Of a DNA stretch of 44,019 bases, positions 9,416-16,987 are shown one piece after another. The DNA lies in NCBI GenBank assembly GCA_004134985.1, contig REGQ01000038.1, forward strand, positions 12,202 through 56,220. The letters are read 5' to 3'. The stretch's first letter is position 1. Each line of letters opens with the position of its first letter. The stretch is from Paenibacillaceae bacterium. Lineage in GTDB: Bacteria > Bacillota > Bacilli > Paenibacillales > Paenibacillaceae. Below the pieces are notes generated by a model. The model did no database searches and was not told the DNA's origin. It saw nothing but the letters and a program-made list of their open reading frames with translations. A program made the translations under genes and the position numbers.

Positions 9416-10768
9416 ATGAGCGGAGAAGTAGTGAATATACCGGCAGAGACGGTTCCGGTATCGCATGATGTGGACGTTGTTGTCATTGGAGGCGGCCCGG
9501 CAGGTGTAGCATCTGCGATTAGCGCAGCATCCAATGGCGCACGCACGCTGCTGATCGAACAGCGAGGTTTCTTGGGCGGAATGGGCACCGTGTCGCTTGT
9601 GCCGGCCTTCTGCCCGTTTACCGATAAGGTCAAGCTGATTACGAGAGGCATTGGTCTTGAGCTGATGGAGCGCATGAAGCAAGCCTGCAATCCGGCTTAC
9701 CGCCAAGCGCATGCGGATGCGGTCGATTGGGTGCCGATTGATCCAGAGACGCTCAAGCGTGTCTGCGATGAGGCGGTGCTGGAGCAAGGTGTTGAGCTGC
9801 TGTATCATACTTTTGTCTATGATGTGCTGCTCTCTGACGACCGCCGCCGGATTGAAGGGATTGTGGTTGTCAACAAATCCGGGCGCTCGGTTGTCCGCTG
9901 CCGCTATGCGATTGATGCGACAGGGGATGCGGATATTGCGGCCAAGGCGGGTGCTCCTTTTCAGAAGGGCGGAGAGCAAGGCGAGCTTCAGCCTGGCAGC
10001 ATGTGCTATCTATTGGCGAATGTGGATCGCTCCCGCTTTAACCGCTATCTCGCGGAAAGCGGAGACAACAGCCAACTGGCGCAGACGGTGGAGCGCGCTA
10101 TTGCAGACGGCGCTTTACCGGAGGGAAGAAAGCTTGTATCGGGGCTGGCATGGGTCAATGACTACCTGGTTGGCGTCAATTTCGGTCATGTGTTTGGGAT
10201 TGACGGCACGCGAGCGGAGGATTTGACACGCGGAGCTATCGAGGGACGCAGGCTGGTGGAACGGCAGGCGCAGTTTTTCCGCGCTTATGTTCCCGGATTT
10301 GAGCAGGCTCATGTCGTTGCGACGGGCGAACAGGTAGGGATCAGGGAAACAAGACGCATACAAGGCGATTATGTGCTTACGGCGGAAGACTTTATGCAGG
10401 CGCGTTCCTTTGCCGATGATATCGCCCGCAACAGCTATTATATCGATATCCATCTGGCAAACAGCAAAGGCAAGATGACATTTACCCATCTCAAGCCAGG
10501 CGAATCGCATGGCGTGCCTTACCGGATCTTGCTGCCAGCAGGCATCGACAACTTGTGGGTGCCAGGCAGGGCGGCAAGCTCCGATCGGGCAGCGCAAGGT
10601 TCACTGCGCGTCATGCCCAACTGCTTGGCAATGGGACAGGCAGCGGGGACTGCTGCGGCTTTGGCGCTGCAAGACGGGGGCGGTTCCCGAGGCATCGCGG
10701 TTGACGCTTTGCAGCGGACGTTAGTTCAGCAGGGGGCATGGCTGGGTGAAGCGGAGGCGCTTCAATGA
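9416..10768 (+). CDS. FAD-dependent oxidoreductase (FAD_oxidored family)
   Basis: A 450-residue flavoprotein. The dinucleotide-binding motif GGGPAG is at residues 25-30 after a VDVVVI strand, and a conserved Glu (LLIEQRGFLGG) follows as the expected ribose-binding position. ATGDADIA and a C-terminal RVMPNCLAMGQAAGTAAALA segment match the FAD_oxidored group (Pfam PF12831). AGGAGG is six bases upstream of the ATG. The gene overlaps the SGNH hydrolase by four bases (ATGA). Members often occur in carbohydrate operons of Firmicutes and Bacteroidetes without a defined reaction. Its position suggests it oxidises or reduces a sugar released by the neighbouring enzymes; this is inference. Confidence 0.88.
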   Translation: MSGEVVNIPAETVPVSHDVDVVVIGGGPAGVASAISAASNGARTLLIEQRGFLGGMGTVSLVPAFCPFTDKVKLITRGIGLELMERMKQACNPAYRQAHADAVDWVPIDPETLKRVCDEAVLEQGVELLYHTFVYDVLLSDDRRRIEGIVVVNKSGRSVVRCRYAIDATGDADIAAKAGAPFQKGGEQGELQPGSMCYLLANVDRSRFNRYLAESGDNSQLAQTVERAIADGALPEGRKLVSGLAWVNDYLVGVNFGHVFGIDGTRAEDLTRGAIEGRRLVERQAQFFRAYVPGFEQAHVVATGEQVGIRETRRIQGDYVLTAEDFMQARSFADDIARNSYYIDIHLANSKGKMTFTHLKPGESHGVPYRILLPAGIDNLWVPGRAASSDRAAQGSLRVMPNCLAMGQAAGTAAALALQDGGGSRGIAVDALQRTLVQQGAWLGEAEALQ

Positions 10769-11832
10769 AGAAGACGGTATTGACCGCTGATTATTTTCGC
10801 GGTGCGGTATCCCTGGCGATCAGCGAGGAAGGAATCAAGCCGTGGCGGATTCCTTATCAGGACTACGAGCTGTTTGCGCCGGACGGGATCGGGGGCAAGG
10901 CGGAAATATGCGCCGGGGTACGCCTTTGTGTACGCTCCAATGCGAAGCAGATCCGCTTAACCTTCGCTGGAATTACCGAAGATGCCCGGATCGATTGTTT
11001 GGCAGACGGCGTGCTGCTCGCCTCCAATGCCTTGCAGGCAGGCGATACGGAAACAGTGTTCGCCGGAATGGGAGACGGGCGCAAGGACGTGGAAATCTAT
11101 TTGCCGCAAAATATCGGGATGACCCTTTCTGGCTTATGGACTGAGCAGGAGGCGGAAGTCGAACCGCTGTTGCCAACTTGGCAGCAGGTGCAGTTTCGTT
11201 GGATCGCTTATGGAAGTTCCATCACACAATGTGCGGGGGCGTCGAGCCCTTCACGCACATGGCCGGCCATAGCGGCTAGAGAGTGCGGGCTTGATTTGAC
11301 CTGCCTCGGTTTCTCGGGCAATTGTCATTTGGAGCCGATGGTCGCCAGAATGATTCGTGATTTGCCAACTGACTTTATTTCGCTGGGTGTCGGAATTAAT
11401 GTTTATGGAGCAAATTCGTTGGGCCCCCGCACTTTCCGCCCTGCGCTGATCGGCATGCTCGAAACGATACGCGAACGGCATCCGTACACGCCACTGCTGG
11501 TCAATTCCCCGCTTTATGCGGTTCACCGCGAGACCGATCCCAACTTGCTGGGCTATACGCTGCCAGCGATGCGGGAGGAAGTGGAGTTGACGGTGGAGAT
11601 GCTGAAGCAGCGCGGCGATCAGCACATTTATTACTTGAACGGGCTTGAACTTCTGGGCCCGGATGATGAGGCGCATCTTCCAGACCAGCTGCATCCTGAT
11701 GCAGCCGGCTATGAATTGATCGCGTCCCGTTTTGTCAGTAAGGTGCTGCTGCCTATGCGGGAGCGGGCTATCTGCAGGTTGGGAACAGTAATTAGTAGAG
11801 CTGGCAATAAGGTTCAAATAAGCAAATCCTAA
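10765..11832 (+). CDS. SGNH/GDSL-type hydrolase, probable carbohydrate esterase
   Basis: A 355-residue protein with an N-terminal beta-sandwich-like region (about 1-140) and a C-terminal SGNH domain. Visible blocks are GSS with candidate nucleophile Ser152, the oxyanion Gly in GFSGN, the GVGIN block III Asn, and Asp307-x-x-His310 in DQLHPD. This is the catalytic layout of SGNH esterases that remove acetyl or other acyl groups from sugars. There is no signal peptide. It starts within the stop codon of the oxidoreductase gene and is the last gene of the operon. Deacylation of imported oligosaccharide is the most likely role. Confidence 0.88.
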   Translation: MKKTVLTADYFRGAVSLAISEEGIKPWRIPYQDYELFAPDGIGGKAEICAGVRLCVRSNAKQIRLTFAGITEDARIDCLADGVLLASNALQAGDTETVFAGMGDGRKDVEIYLPQNIGMTLSGLWTEQEAEVEPLLPTWQQVQFRWIAYGSSITQCAGASSPSRTWPAIAARECGLDLTCLGFSGNCHLEPMVARMIRDLPTDFISLGVGINVYGANSLGPRTFRPALIGMLETIRERHPYTPLLVNSPLYAVHRETDPNLLGYTLPAMREEVELTVEMLKQRGDQHIYYLNGLELLGPDDEAHLPDQLHPDAAGYELIASRFVSKVLLPMRERAICRLGTVISRAGNKVQISKS

Positions 11833-11843
11833 AAAACTGAAAA

Positions 11844-11935
11844 TCCCGGAAACCCCGGAAACCCCGGAAACCCCGGAAACCCCGGAAACCCCGGAAACCC
11901 CGGAAACCCTGGAAACCCTGGAAACCCCGAAAACC
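11844..11935. repeat. 9-bp tandem repeat (CCCCGGAAA) x ~10
   Basis: GG dinucleotides recur exactly every nine bases from 11848 to 11920, giving nine near-perfect units and a decayed tenth. It lies between the SGNH stop codon and the terminator. The complementary strand reads as Gly-Phe-Pro repeats in one frame, which follows from the unit length being a multiple of three. Confidence 0.9.
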
Positions 11936-11967
11936 CCCATTCCCAGTTGTGCTGGGCGGGGGTTTTT
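11930..11967. terminator. Strong terminator ending the carbohydrate operon
   Basis: AAAACCCCC pairs with GGGGGTTTTT, and an inner CCCAG/CTGGG extends the stem. Runs of A and T on both sides suggest it works for both the operon and the convergent gene at 11983-12522. Confidence 0.88.
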
Positions 11968-11982
11968 CGGCTGAGGAAATGA

Positions 11983-12522
11983 TTATTTTCGAATAAGAAA
12001 GCCTTCCTCTGCCAAATATTCATCCGCTTCTTCGCGGGATTCGAAGGCCATATCTACATTGTCGCCAGAGTAGGTGTACCACAAATCCCCCTCCAGCCTT
12101 AAGGTGAGCGCTTGCCCGTCCTCATTGTGCCATGTCTCCGAAATAAGCTCATCAGCGCTATAATGTTCGCCAGCTTCTTCATGACGTGCAACAGATTGGC
12201 CTTTTGACAGCGCAGCAGAAGAAGCAGCTTCATCGCCGTCTGCGGAGCCGGAGAGCGAGGCAATGGATTGCTGAACCAGTTCCCGAAGCTCCGCTGCGGA
12301 AAAGTCACGGATATTGACAAACCCGCGGTCATCAGCGGGATATTCTTGCAATAGCGCAGCATAGACGAACCCGTTGCCGTTCGGGTGAAGGTGGTAGACG
12401 ACAATTTTCTTCTCGTGAACGCTCTCCTCGTAATGGAAGTTGACGCGTTTCAGCGAAACATCTTTGCGCTGCAATTCAGGAAACGATTGAATGATTTCCA
12501 GTTTTTGTTCAAATGTAAGCAA
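11983..12522 (-). CDS. Conserved-looking protein of unknown function
   Basis: About 179 residues from a TTG at 12522 ([11 protein letters not shown]...), chosen because GGAGG lies seven bases upstream; the frame stays open to an ATG at 12555 that lacks such a site. It has no signal peptide or membrane segment. The N-terminal half looks globular ([20 protein letters not shown], then [11 protein letters not shown]). A low-complexity acidic and Ala/Ser-rich linker follows, and the C-terminal half carries ETWHNEDG and DLWYTYSGD segments ending in an acidic helix. I do not recognise the family. It converges on the SGNH gene across the shared terminator. Confidence 0.7.
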   Translation of the reverse strand: MLTFEQKLEIIQSFPELQRKDVSLKRVNFHYEESVHEKKIVVYHLHPNGNGFVYAALLQEYPADDRGFVNIRDFSAAELRELVQQSIASLSGSADGDEAASSAALSKGQSVARHEEAGEHYSADELISETWHNEDGQALTLRLEGDLWYTYSGDNVDMAFESREEADEYLAEEGFLIRK

Positions 12523-12637
12523 GGCATAGCCTCCAGACGCAGTAATATGTTGCATGTGATTATATCACACTCTGTGGGGGTAACCAACTAGCGAGATGAG
12601 AAACCCAGGTGAGACGATGAATAACGTTGGCAAATGA

Positions 12638-13186
12638 TTATAAAATTGTGCAGTCATCGTACTCCTCACTCTGACTATGGAGCTCTTTAATTACTAGGGT
12701 ATCGATATCATTGTTCTGATCAATTGCGCATAAACATTTACCCTCCGCAGATGCTGTAATCCTTGCAAGCTGTTGTTTGTGTCGCCATACCGTAAGCACA
12801 TAGTCAAACATAAAATTAATTTGATACTTGTCGTTTAGAGTTTGAACATCGCTTATCGTTCGAGTGTCGGTCAGGGATTGAATATTGCTTTCAGTTCGAG
12901 TGTCGGTTAGGGATTGAATATTGCTTTCAGTTCGAGTGTCGGTTAGGGATTGAATATTGCTTTCAGTTCGAGTGTCGCTCAGAGGTTGAATGCATGTTAT
13001 TTCTGCCTGATTGCAATCCAATATTTCCACGAAATCATATTGACTGTTTTGATTATCCGCTTGAAACCCGCTTATAAAGCACTGCACGAATTTTGGAGCA
13101 TGGTCTAAATTTTGAATGTATACGGATGCGGCTTCTTCAATGAGCCACTCGTCCAGCAATTTGGCTTTCAACACATCAATGTTCAT
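12638..13186 (-). CDS. Hypothetical protein with internal 12-residue repeats
   Basis: A 182-residue protein of unknown function. The N-terminal part (MNIDVLKAKLLDEWLIEEAA) looks helical, and the C-terminal part has mixed strands with no membrane segment. Between about residues 66 and 118 it carries four copies of a 12-residue unit, IQSLTDTRTESN. The DNA units are 36 bp and nearly identical, so they look recently expanded. A purine-rich ribosome binding site (AGGAG) precedes the ATG at 13186. Adjacent intergenic DNA is full of tandem repeats. Confidence 0.6.
   Translation of the reverse strand: MNIDVLKAKLLDEWLIEEAASVYIQNLDHAPKFVQCFISGFQADNQNSQYDFVEILDCNQAEITCIQPLSDTRTESNIQSLTDTRTESNIQSLTDTRTESNIQSLTDTRTISDVQTLNDKYQINFMFDYVLTVWRHKQQLARITASAEGKCLCAIDQNNDIDTLVIKELHSQSEEYDDCTIL
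12838..12985. repeat. 36-bp tandem repeat inside the 12638-13186 gene
   Basis: TTCGAGTGTCGG-type segments start at 12859, 12895, 12931 and 12967, exactly 36 bp apart. The middle units are almost identical and the outer ones more diverged. Confidence 0.92.
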
Positions 13187-13214
13187 TTCACAACTCCTGT
13201 TATGTAATTCAATT

Positions 13215-13400
13215 AAGCGGACACACGTTCCGTTATTTCGCAGAAAACAAGCAAAAAGTAACTTTGGCGGCCACCAGATCCGTTATTCATGTAAAAAGTG
13301 CGTTATTTGGCGGTTTTTTGTACCAATAGCGGAACGTCTGTCCGCGAAATTATGGTTTTGGGTGTTTTTCGGGCAAATAACGGATCGTGTGGCCGCTCAC
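13215..13400. repeat. Cluster of four GCGGACAC..CCGTTATT motifs, two direct and two inverted (family C)
   Basis: A ~22-bp motif, GCGG-x-CAC-x-CG-x-TCCGTTATT, occurs forward at 13217-13238 and 13267-13287 and reversed at 13325-13345 and 13375-13396. The outer pair forms a long inverted repeat bounding 186 bp. A related solo copy is at 40257-40284. The stretch carries no gene. Confidence 0.75.
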
Positions 13401-13429
13401 CGCTTTGACCCTTTGTCCGCCTGCCATTC

Positions 13430-13660
13430 GCCAACCCTAATTTGTGCTAAATGCTCATCCAACCGCGCAGTAGCCGCCAACCCTAATTTGTGTTAATGCT
13501 CATCCAATCGCGCAGTAGCCGCCAACACCAGTTTGTGTTAAATGCCCATCCAATCGCGCAGTAGCCGCCAACCCTAATTTGTGTTAATGCTCATCCAATC
13601 GCGCATTAGCCATCAAGCCTCAATCTGTGTTAAAGGCCCATCCAATCGCGAATTTGCCGC
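13430..13660. repeat. Five tandem copies of a 45-46-bp repeat
   Basis: GCCAACCCTAATTTGTG-type starts recur at 13430, 13476, 13521, 13567 and about 13612, each followed by CTCATCCAATCGCGCAGTA or a variant. The last copy is the most diverged. The array lies between two minus-strand genes and holds no recognisable gene. Confidence 0.88.
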
Positions 13661-13674
13661 CATTCACAATCCTG

Positions 13675-15444
13675 TTATCCGTCAATCCCGATATTGTAAA
13701 TGAACTCTTCCTTACCGGGCTGCGCGACGATGACTTCGTTCTGGTTCGCCCAGCCGATCAAGGTTGTGGGGCCAAGCCAGATGACGCGATTTGATGCGGT
13801 ATTGATCAGCCAGCTTCCAGATTCTGAGGTCTGAACCGCGTAGCTGCCGTTTTGCTCCTGCTCACCGCCAGGCTGTGGCAAAACACGAAGAAGTGTGGCT
13901 GCTCCCGGGCCGCCCGTATAGGCTTCCAACAGTTGTGATGCCTCCTCCGGCAGCTCCGGGTTCGCTTGTTTCGTCGTCGTATGCTCCTTCAGATGAATGG
14001 TGGCGGTACCGCGGCTGAACGATTCCGCACCGTGGGCAATCCAAGGAACCACAATTGTATCATTGTTCTTCCACTGCATAGGATAGACGAACAGAAATCC
14101 GTCACTGTGGCTTATATAAGCGGCTTTTTCCTGTACATAAATCTCTTTGCCCGCGCTGTCTAGCACAATCAGATCAGCTTCGGGTCCCACGAATTCATCC
14201 GAAGCGATCAACACTGCAACATGGTTTAAATCCGGCGACACGGCGATGCCATAGATGGGGCGGGGGGCAGTATAGAGGAGCTCGTGGTGCCCGTTCTTTC
14301 GTTCGACGCGATAGATAAATTGGTTGGCATCAGCCGCATAGCTGATTTGCTCGTTGAAGCGGTCTCCCATCAGCGTACCAATGCCGTAATCATTGTTGGC
14401 GAACGGCTTAGTCTTTTCAGAGGAAAGATGCGGATCAAATTTGGTTGACTCGCCGCTAGCCGGGTCGATTAGTGTCAGCGTGTTATTAGTATGATAAACA
14501 AACAGTTTTTCCAAGCTGCCCGCATCGAGTTCAGCATGTGTCTTTTCATCCGTAACTGGCTCATTCACCTTGTCGATCGGGAACACAGGCTGGATTAATA
14601 CGGCTGAAAAATCCCAGGATTGGGATCGAATGAGCTCGTTATCCTGACTGATCCACTTTAGTCTGCTGACCGCGTTGTTATTGCGGCTGCTAAGCAGCAC
14701 TTGATTTCGAAACGTGTGCTCCTTATTTGCGAAGGGCTCTCCTGACTTCGACATGATGTCATCAAGGCGGAAATGGATTGATGTGTCATCTTTCATATTG
14801 GCAAATTCAACGACAAATCGCTGATCGTCCACCCAATATAGCGTATAATCGAGTTCCTCCAAGGGCATTCCAGCTACGACAAGCGTACGCTCCAACGTTT
14901 TGGTGACAGAATCCTTGTCCATATCCCGATTCGCCTGCACGACAACACTATTGGTGATGTCCGAAAATGTGGTATAGAGCAGCGGTTCTGCTGTTTGCGT
15001 CTGCTCTTCCTGACCGAGTAGCTGCCGAATCCACTGCGTCGTAACTTTCCACGCTTTGCCTTGTCCCTCAGTGCCGGGTAAATAAATTTTACCGCTGACA
15101 ATATGATCTGTCGTTAGCCTCAAATCATTGACCTGGTAGATGGCTGTATCCGAATCATTGGATAATGCGATTTTAAACAGCTGCCCGGAAGGCTCAGGGT
15201 CGTCAATGCTGGAGGCAGGTGCCCGTTGCAGGCCTTGCGCAAGGGTATCAAGCTCATGTTGATCCGTAATGGTTCTGATCACAGTGTCCGTACCCCAGTC
15301 ATGGATGGTGATCGACTTGATGTCTTCCATTACTGGAAAAACGCCGGAGTCGAGCACTGCGGGGGGCGTATTATCATTTTGGCAAGCTGACAAGAGCAAA
15401 ACGAATACAAAACATATCCCCAACAAACGGCTAATTGTTCGCAT
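13675..15444 (-). CDS. Putative lipoprotein with beta-propeller-like C-terminal part
   Basis: 589 residues from the ATG at 15444; TAGGAGTG upstream supports this start over an in-frame ATG 48 bp further out. The N-terminus is a lipoprotein signal with an LSAC lipobox (Cys21). The N-terminal half resembles no family I can name. A region around residues 300-560 has short repeated strand motifs (LTLIDPASGES, ISYAADANQFIYRVERKNG, IYGIAVSPDLNHVAVL) typical of a propeller-like or TolB-like protein. It is probably anchored on the outer face of the membrane. Its leader overlaps a 106-bp repeat array. Confidence 0.75.
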   Translation of the reverse strand: MRTISRLLGICFVFVLLLSACQNDNTPPAVLDSGVFPVMEDIKSITIHDWGTDTVIRTITDQHELDTLAQGLQRAPASSIDDPEPSGQLFKIALSNDSDTAIYQVNDLRLTTDHIVSGKIYLPGTEGQGKAWKVTTQWIRQLLGQEEQTQTAEPLLYTTFSDITNSVVVQANRDMDKDSVTKTLERTLVVAGMPLEELDYTLYWVDDQRFVVEFANMKDDTSIHFRLDDIMSKSGEPFANKEHTFRNQVLLSSRNNNAVSRLKWISQDNELIRSQSWDFSAVLIQPVFPIDKVNEPVTDEKTHAELDAGSLEKLFVYHTNNTLTLIDPASGESTKFDPHLSSEKTKPFANNDYGIGTLMGDRFNEQISYAADANQFIYRVERKNGHHELLYTAPRPIYGIAVSPDLNHVAVLIASDEFVGPEADLIVLDSAGKEIYVQEKAAYISHSDGFLFVYPMQWKNNDTIVVPWIAHGAESFSRGTATIHLKEHTTTKQANPELPEEASQLLEAYTGGPGAATLLRVLPQPGGEQEQNGSYAVQTSESGSWLINTASNRVIWLGPTTLIGWANQNEVIVAQPGKEEFIYNIGIDG

Positions 15445-15456
15445 ATACACACTCCT

Positions 15457-15715
15457 AAAGTTTTGTGAAGGGTTACTTCTTAGATAGAACATCGCAACAA
15501 AACTCGCATCGGAAGCATAGGCTAAGTTTTGTGAAACAAAACTGACGTCGAAAGCATAAGCTAAAGTTTTGTGAAGCGTTACTTCTCAGATTGCACATCT
15601 CAACAAAACTCGCATCGGAAGCATAGGCTGAGTTTTGTGAAACAAAACTAGCATCGAAAGCCTCCGCTAAAGTCTTGCGAAGCAAGATCGGCCTCCGAAG
15701 CACTCACTTAGTTTT
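15457..15715. repeat. 106-bp tandem repeat in the lipoprotein gene leader
   Basis: Unit 1 (15457-15562) and unit 2 (15563-15668) begin AAAGTTTTGTGAAG and contain ACAAAACTCGCATCGGAAGC. A third, decayed unit starts at about 15667. On the minus strand the array ends immediately before the lipoprotein ribosome binding site, so it is probably transcribed as the leader. Confidence 0.88.
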
Positions 15716-16163
15716 ATAACGATCTGCTAAAAGATGACATTTATGTATTAGACGATGCGCGGCGGTAATTGGTTGTGGATTGTGCGGCCAAATGTTTCAC
15801 AAACAGCATTGCATCAAAAGAAGCCCTCATCGTTTGCGTATTCTTGCTGCGGTGACGGGGCTTATTTGCCTGTATGAGGTTAAAAGGGGCCAGATGGAGC
15901 AAAACCTGAGTCGTACATCTGCTCCTTTAATTCCTTTTTGCGGGACGCTCTTAACACGTTGTCTGAGCAAAATAATATGCCAATGGTTATCGCAACAGGG
16001 AGTCAAGCCGTCTATAATTAATTTTACATAGGCCTTTTAGGCTCACAGCCAAAAATAGCGGTTGATGAATTCGAGCGAGCGTAGAACGATGGATAGGGAC
16101 GGAAAACATTCGCAAAGTCATTTCCCACTGTTACGTTGCTTTCTATTTCGTGGGTTTTTTACT
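15716..16163. other. Intergenic DNA without a supported gene
   Basis: No complete gene is seen. One short frame at about 15906-16017 ends in VIATGSQAVYN and could be a gene remnant, but nothing upstream continues it. A GCTCGCTCG-type segment near 16070 also occurs (reverse-complemented) just outside the family B copy at 35850, so part of this stretch may belong to that element. Confidence 0.4.
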
Positions 16164-16356
16164 CTAACGCTTGTCACAGCGCTTAAATGGCTTCAAATGA
16201 CCCTTTTGTAATTCTAACGCTTATCACGGCGCTTATTTACCATATGGGCTGCTAAAATCATGCGATTTTCTGAAATAAGGTGGCTCAGTTTCCTTACAAT
16301 ATTTATTGGCTTGAATTTCCCTAAATAGCGCCGCTCATCAGCGTTAGAATTCCACG
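16164..16356 (-). repeat. Dispersed ~190-bp element, family B, copy 1
   Basis: The reverse complement closely matches 35653-35850 and 43754-43945. The termini are CTAACGCT and AGCGTTAG with imperfect extension (GCGCT further in). The interior shares CTGAGCCACCTTATTT and GCGGCGCTATTTAGGGAAAT with the other copies. Near one end are two direct copies of an AAGCGCTGTGGCAAGCGTT-like hairpin. Confidence 0.85.
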
Positions 16357-16712
16357 CGCGCACGGCGCTATGTCTGCTAGAATTCCACGCACGCACGGCA
16401 CTAACGCTGCTAGAATTCCATCGCGCGCACAGCGCTATCGCTGCTAGAATTCCACGCGGTCACGGCGCTATGTCTGCTAGAATCCCATCGCGCGTACAGC
16501 GCTATCGCTGCTAGAATCCCATCGCGCGCACAGCGCTATCGCTGCTAGAATCCCATCGCGCGCACGGCGCTATCGCTGCCAGAATTCCATCGCGCGCACA
16601 GCGCTATCGCTGCTAGAATTCCATCGCGCGCCCGGCGCCATCGCTGCTAGAATTCCACGCACGCACGGCACTAACGCTGCTAGAATTCGACTCGCGCACA
16701 GCGCTATCTCTT
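16345..16712. repeat. Eleven tandem units of 33-34 bp
   Basis: TAGAAT starts at 16345, 16378, 16411, 16445, 16478, 16512, 16546, 16580 (CAGAAT), 16614, 16648 and 16681. Each unit contains a CGCGCGCACRGCGCTA-type core and ends in GCTGC. There are no unique spacers. The first unit overlaps the outer end of family B copy 1, and the TAGAATTCCAC start resembles that end. Confidence 0.92.
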
Positions 16713-16987
16713 TCCAACGGCGCACGGTCCATCACATGGACCCCGCCCCTATGTCAACGCTACTTGGCAGCAAGTCGAAGAGCGCGATCGCGCTGATTGC
16801 CGCCTGCGACTCCCAGCCGCCAGCTCATATTGACTAGCGGTGTGGTTGACTGCCAACACGTATCGCCCCACCGCGCGCTGGGAGCTGCGCGCGGTGAAGA
16901 AAGAAAAAATCAAGCTCATGCACATTTAAGCATTTGTTAAGAGGCAGAGGTTAAGCTGTCTGTAAGGGATAAGAAGGGAAGAGTCAA
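16713..16987. other. Upstream region of the sensor kinase
   Basis: No gene is seen. GGGAGCTGCGCGCG and nearby CGCGCGCTGGGAG segments form GC-rich dyads. AAGGGAAGAG just upstream of the TTG at 16988 is the likely ribosome binding site. I could not find a convincing promoter. Confidence 0.35.

Noticed and set aside
11829-12023. Minus-strand frame with Gly-Phe-Pro repeats resembling a collagen-like protein
   Set aside because: It is the complement of the 9-bp repeat and terminator, overlaps the real gene at 11983-12522, and has no ribosome binding site.
13116-13496. Plus-strand 126-residue frame
   Set aside because: It is opposite a real gene and then runs through repeat motifs, with no ribosome binding site.
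15906-16017. Short frame ending VIATGSQAVYN as a gene remnant
   Set aside because: Too short, with a stop just upstream and no identifiable family, so it is mentioned only as intergenic content.
16214-16396. Minus-strand frame containing NADERRYLGK and LSHLI
   Set aside because: It is read from family B copy 1, and the same peptide appears in copy 3; it reflects the repeat, not a protein.
16345-16712. Repeat array as a CRISPR locus
   Set aside because: Units are contiguous without unique spacers and there are no cas genes in the window.
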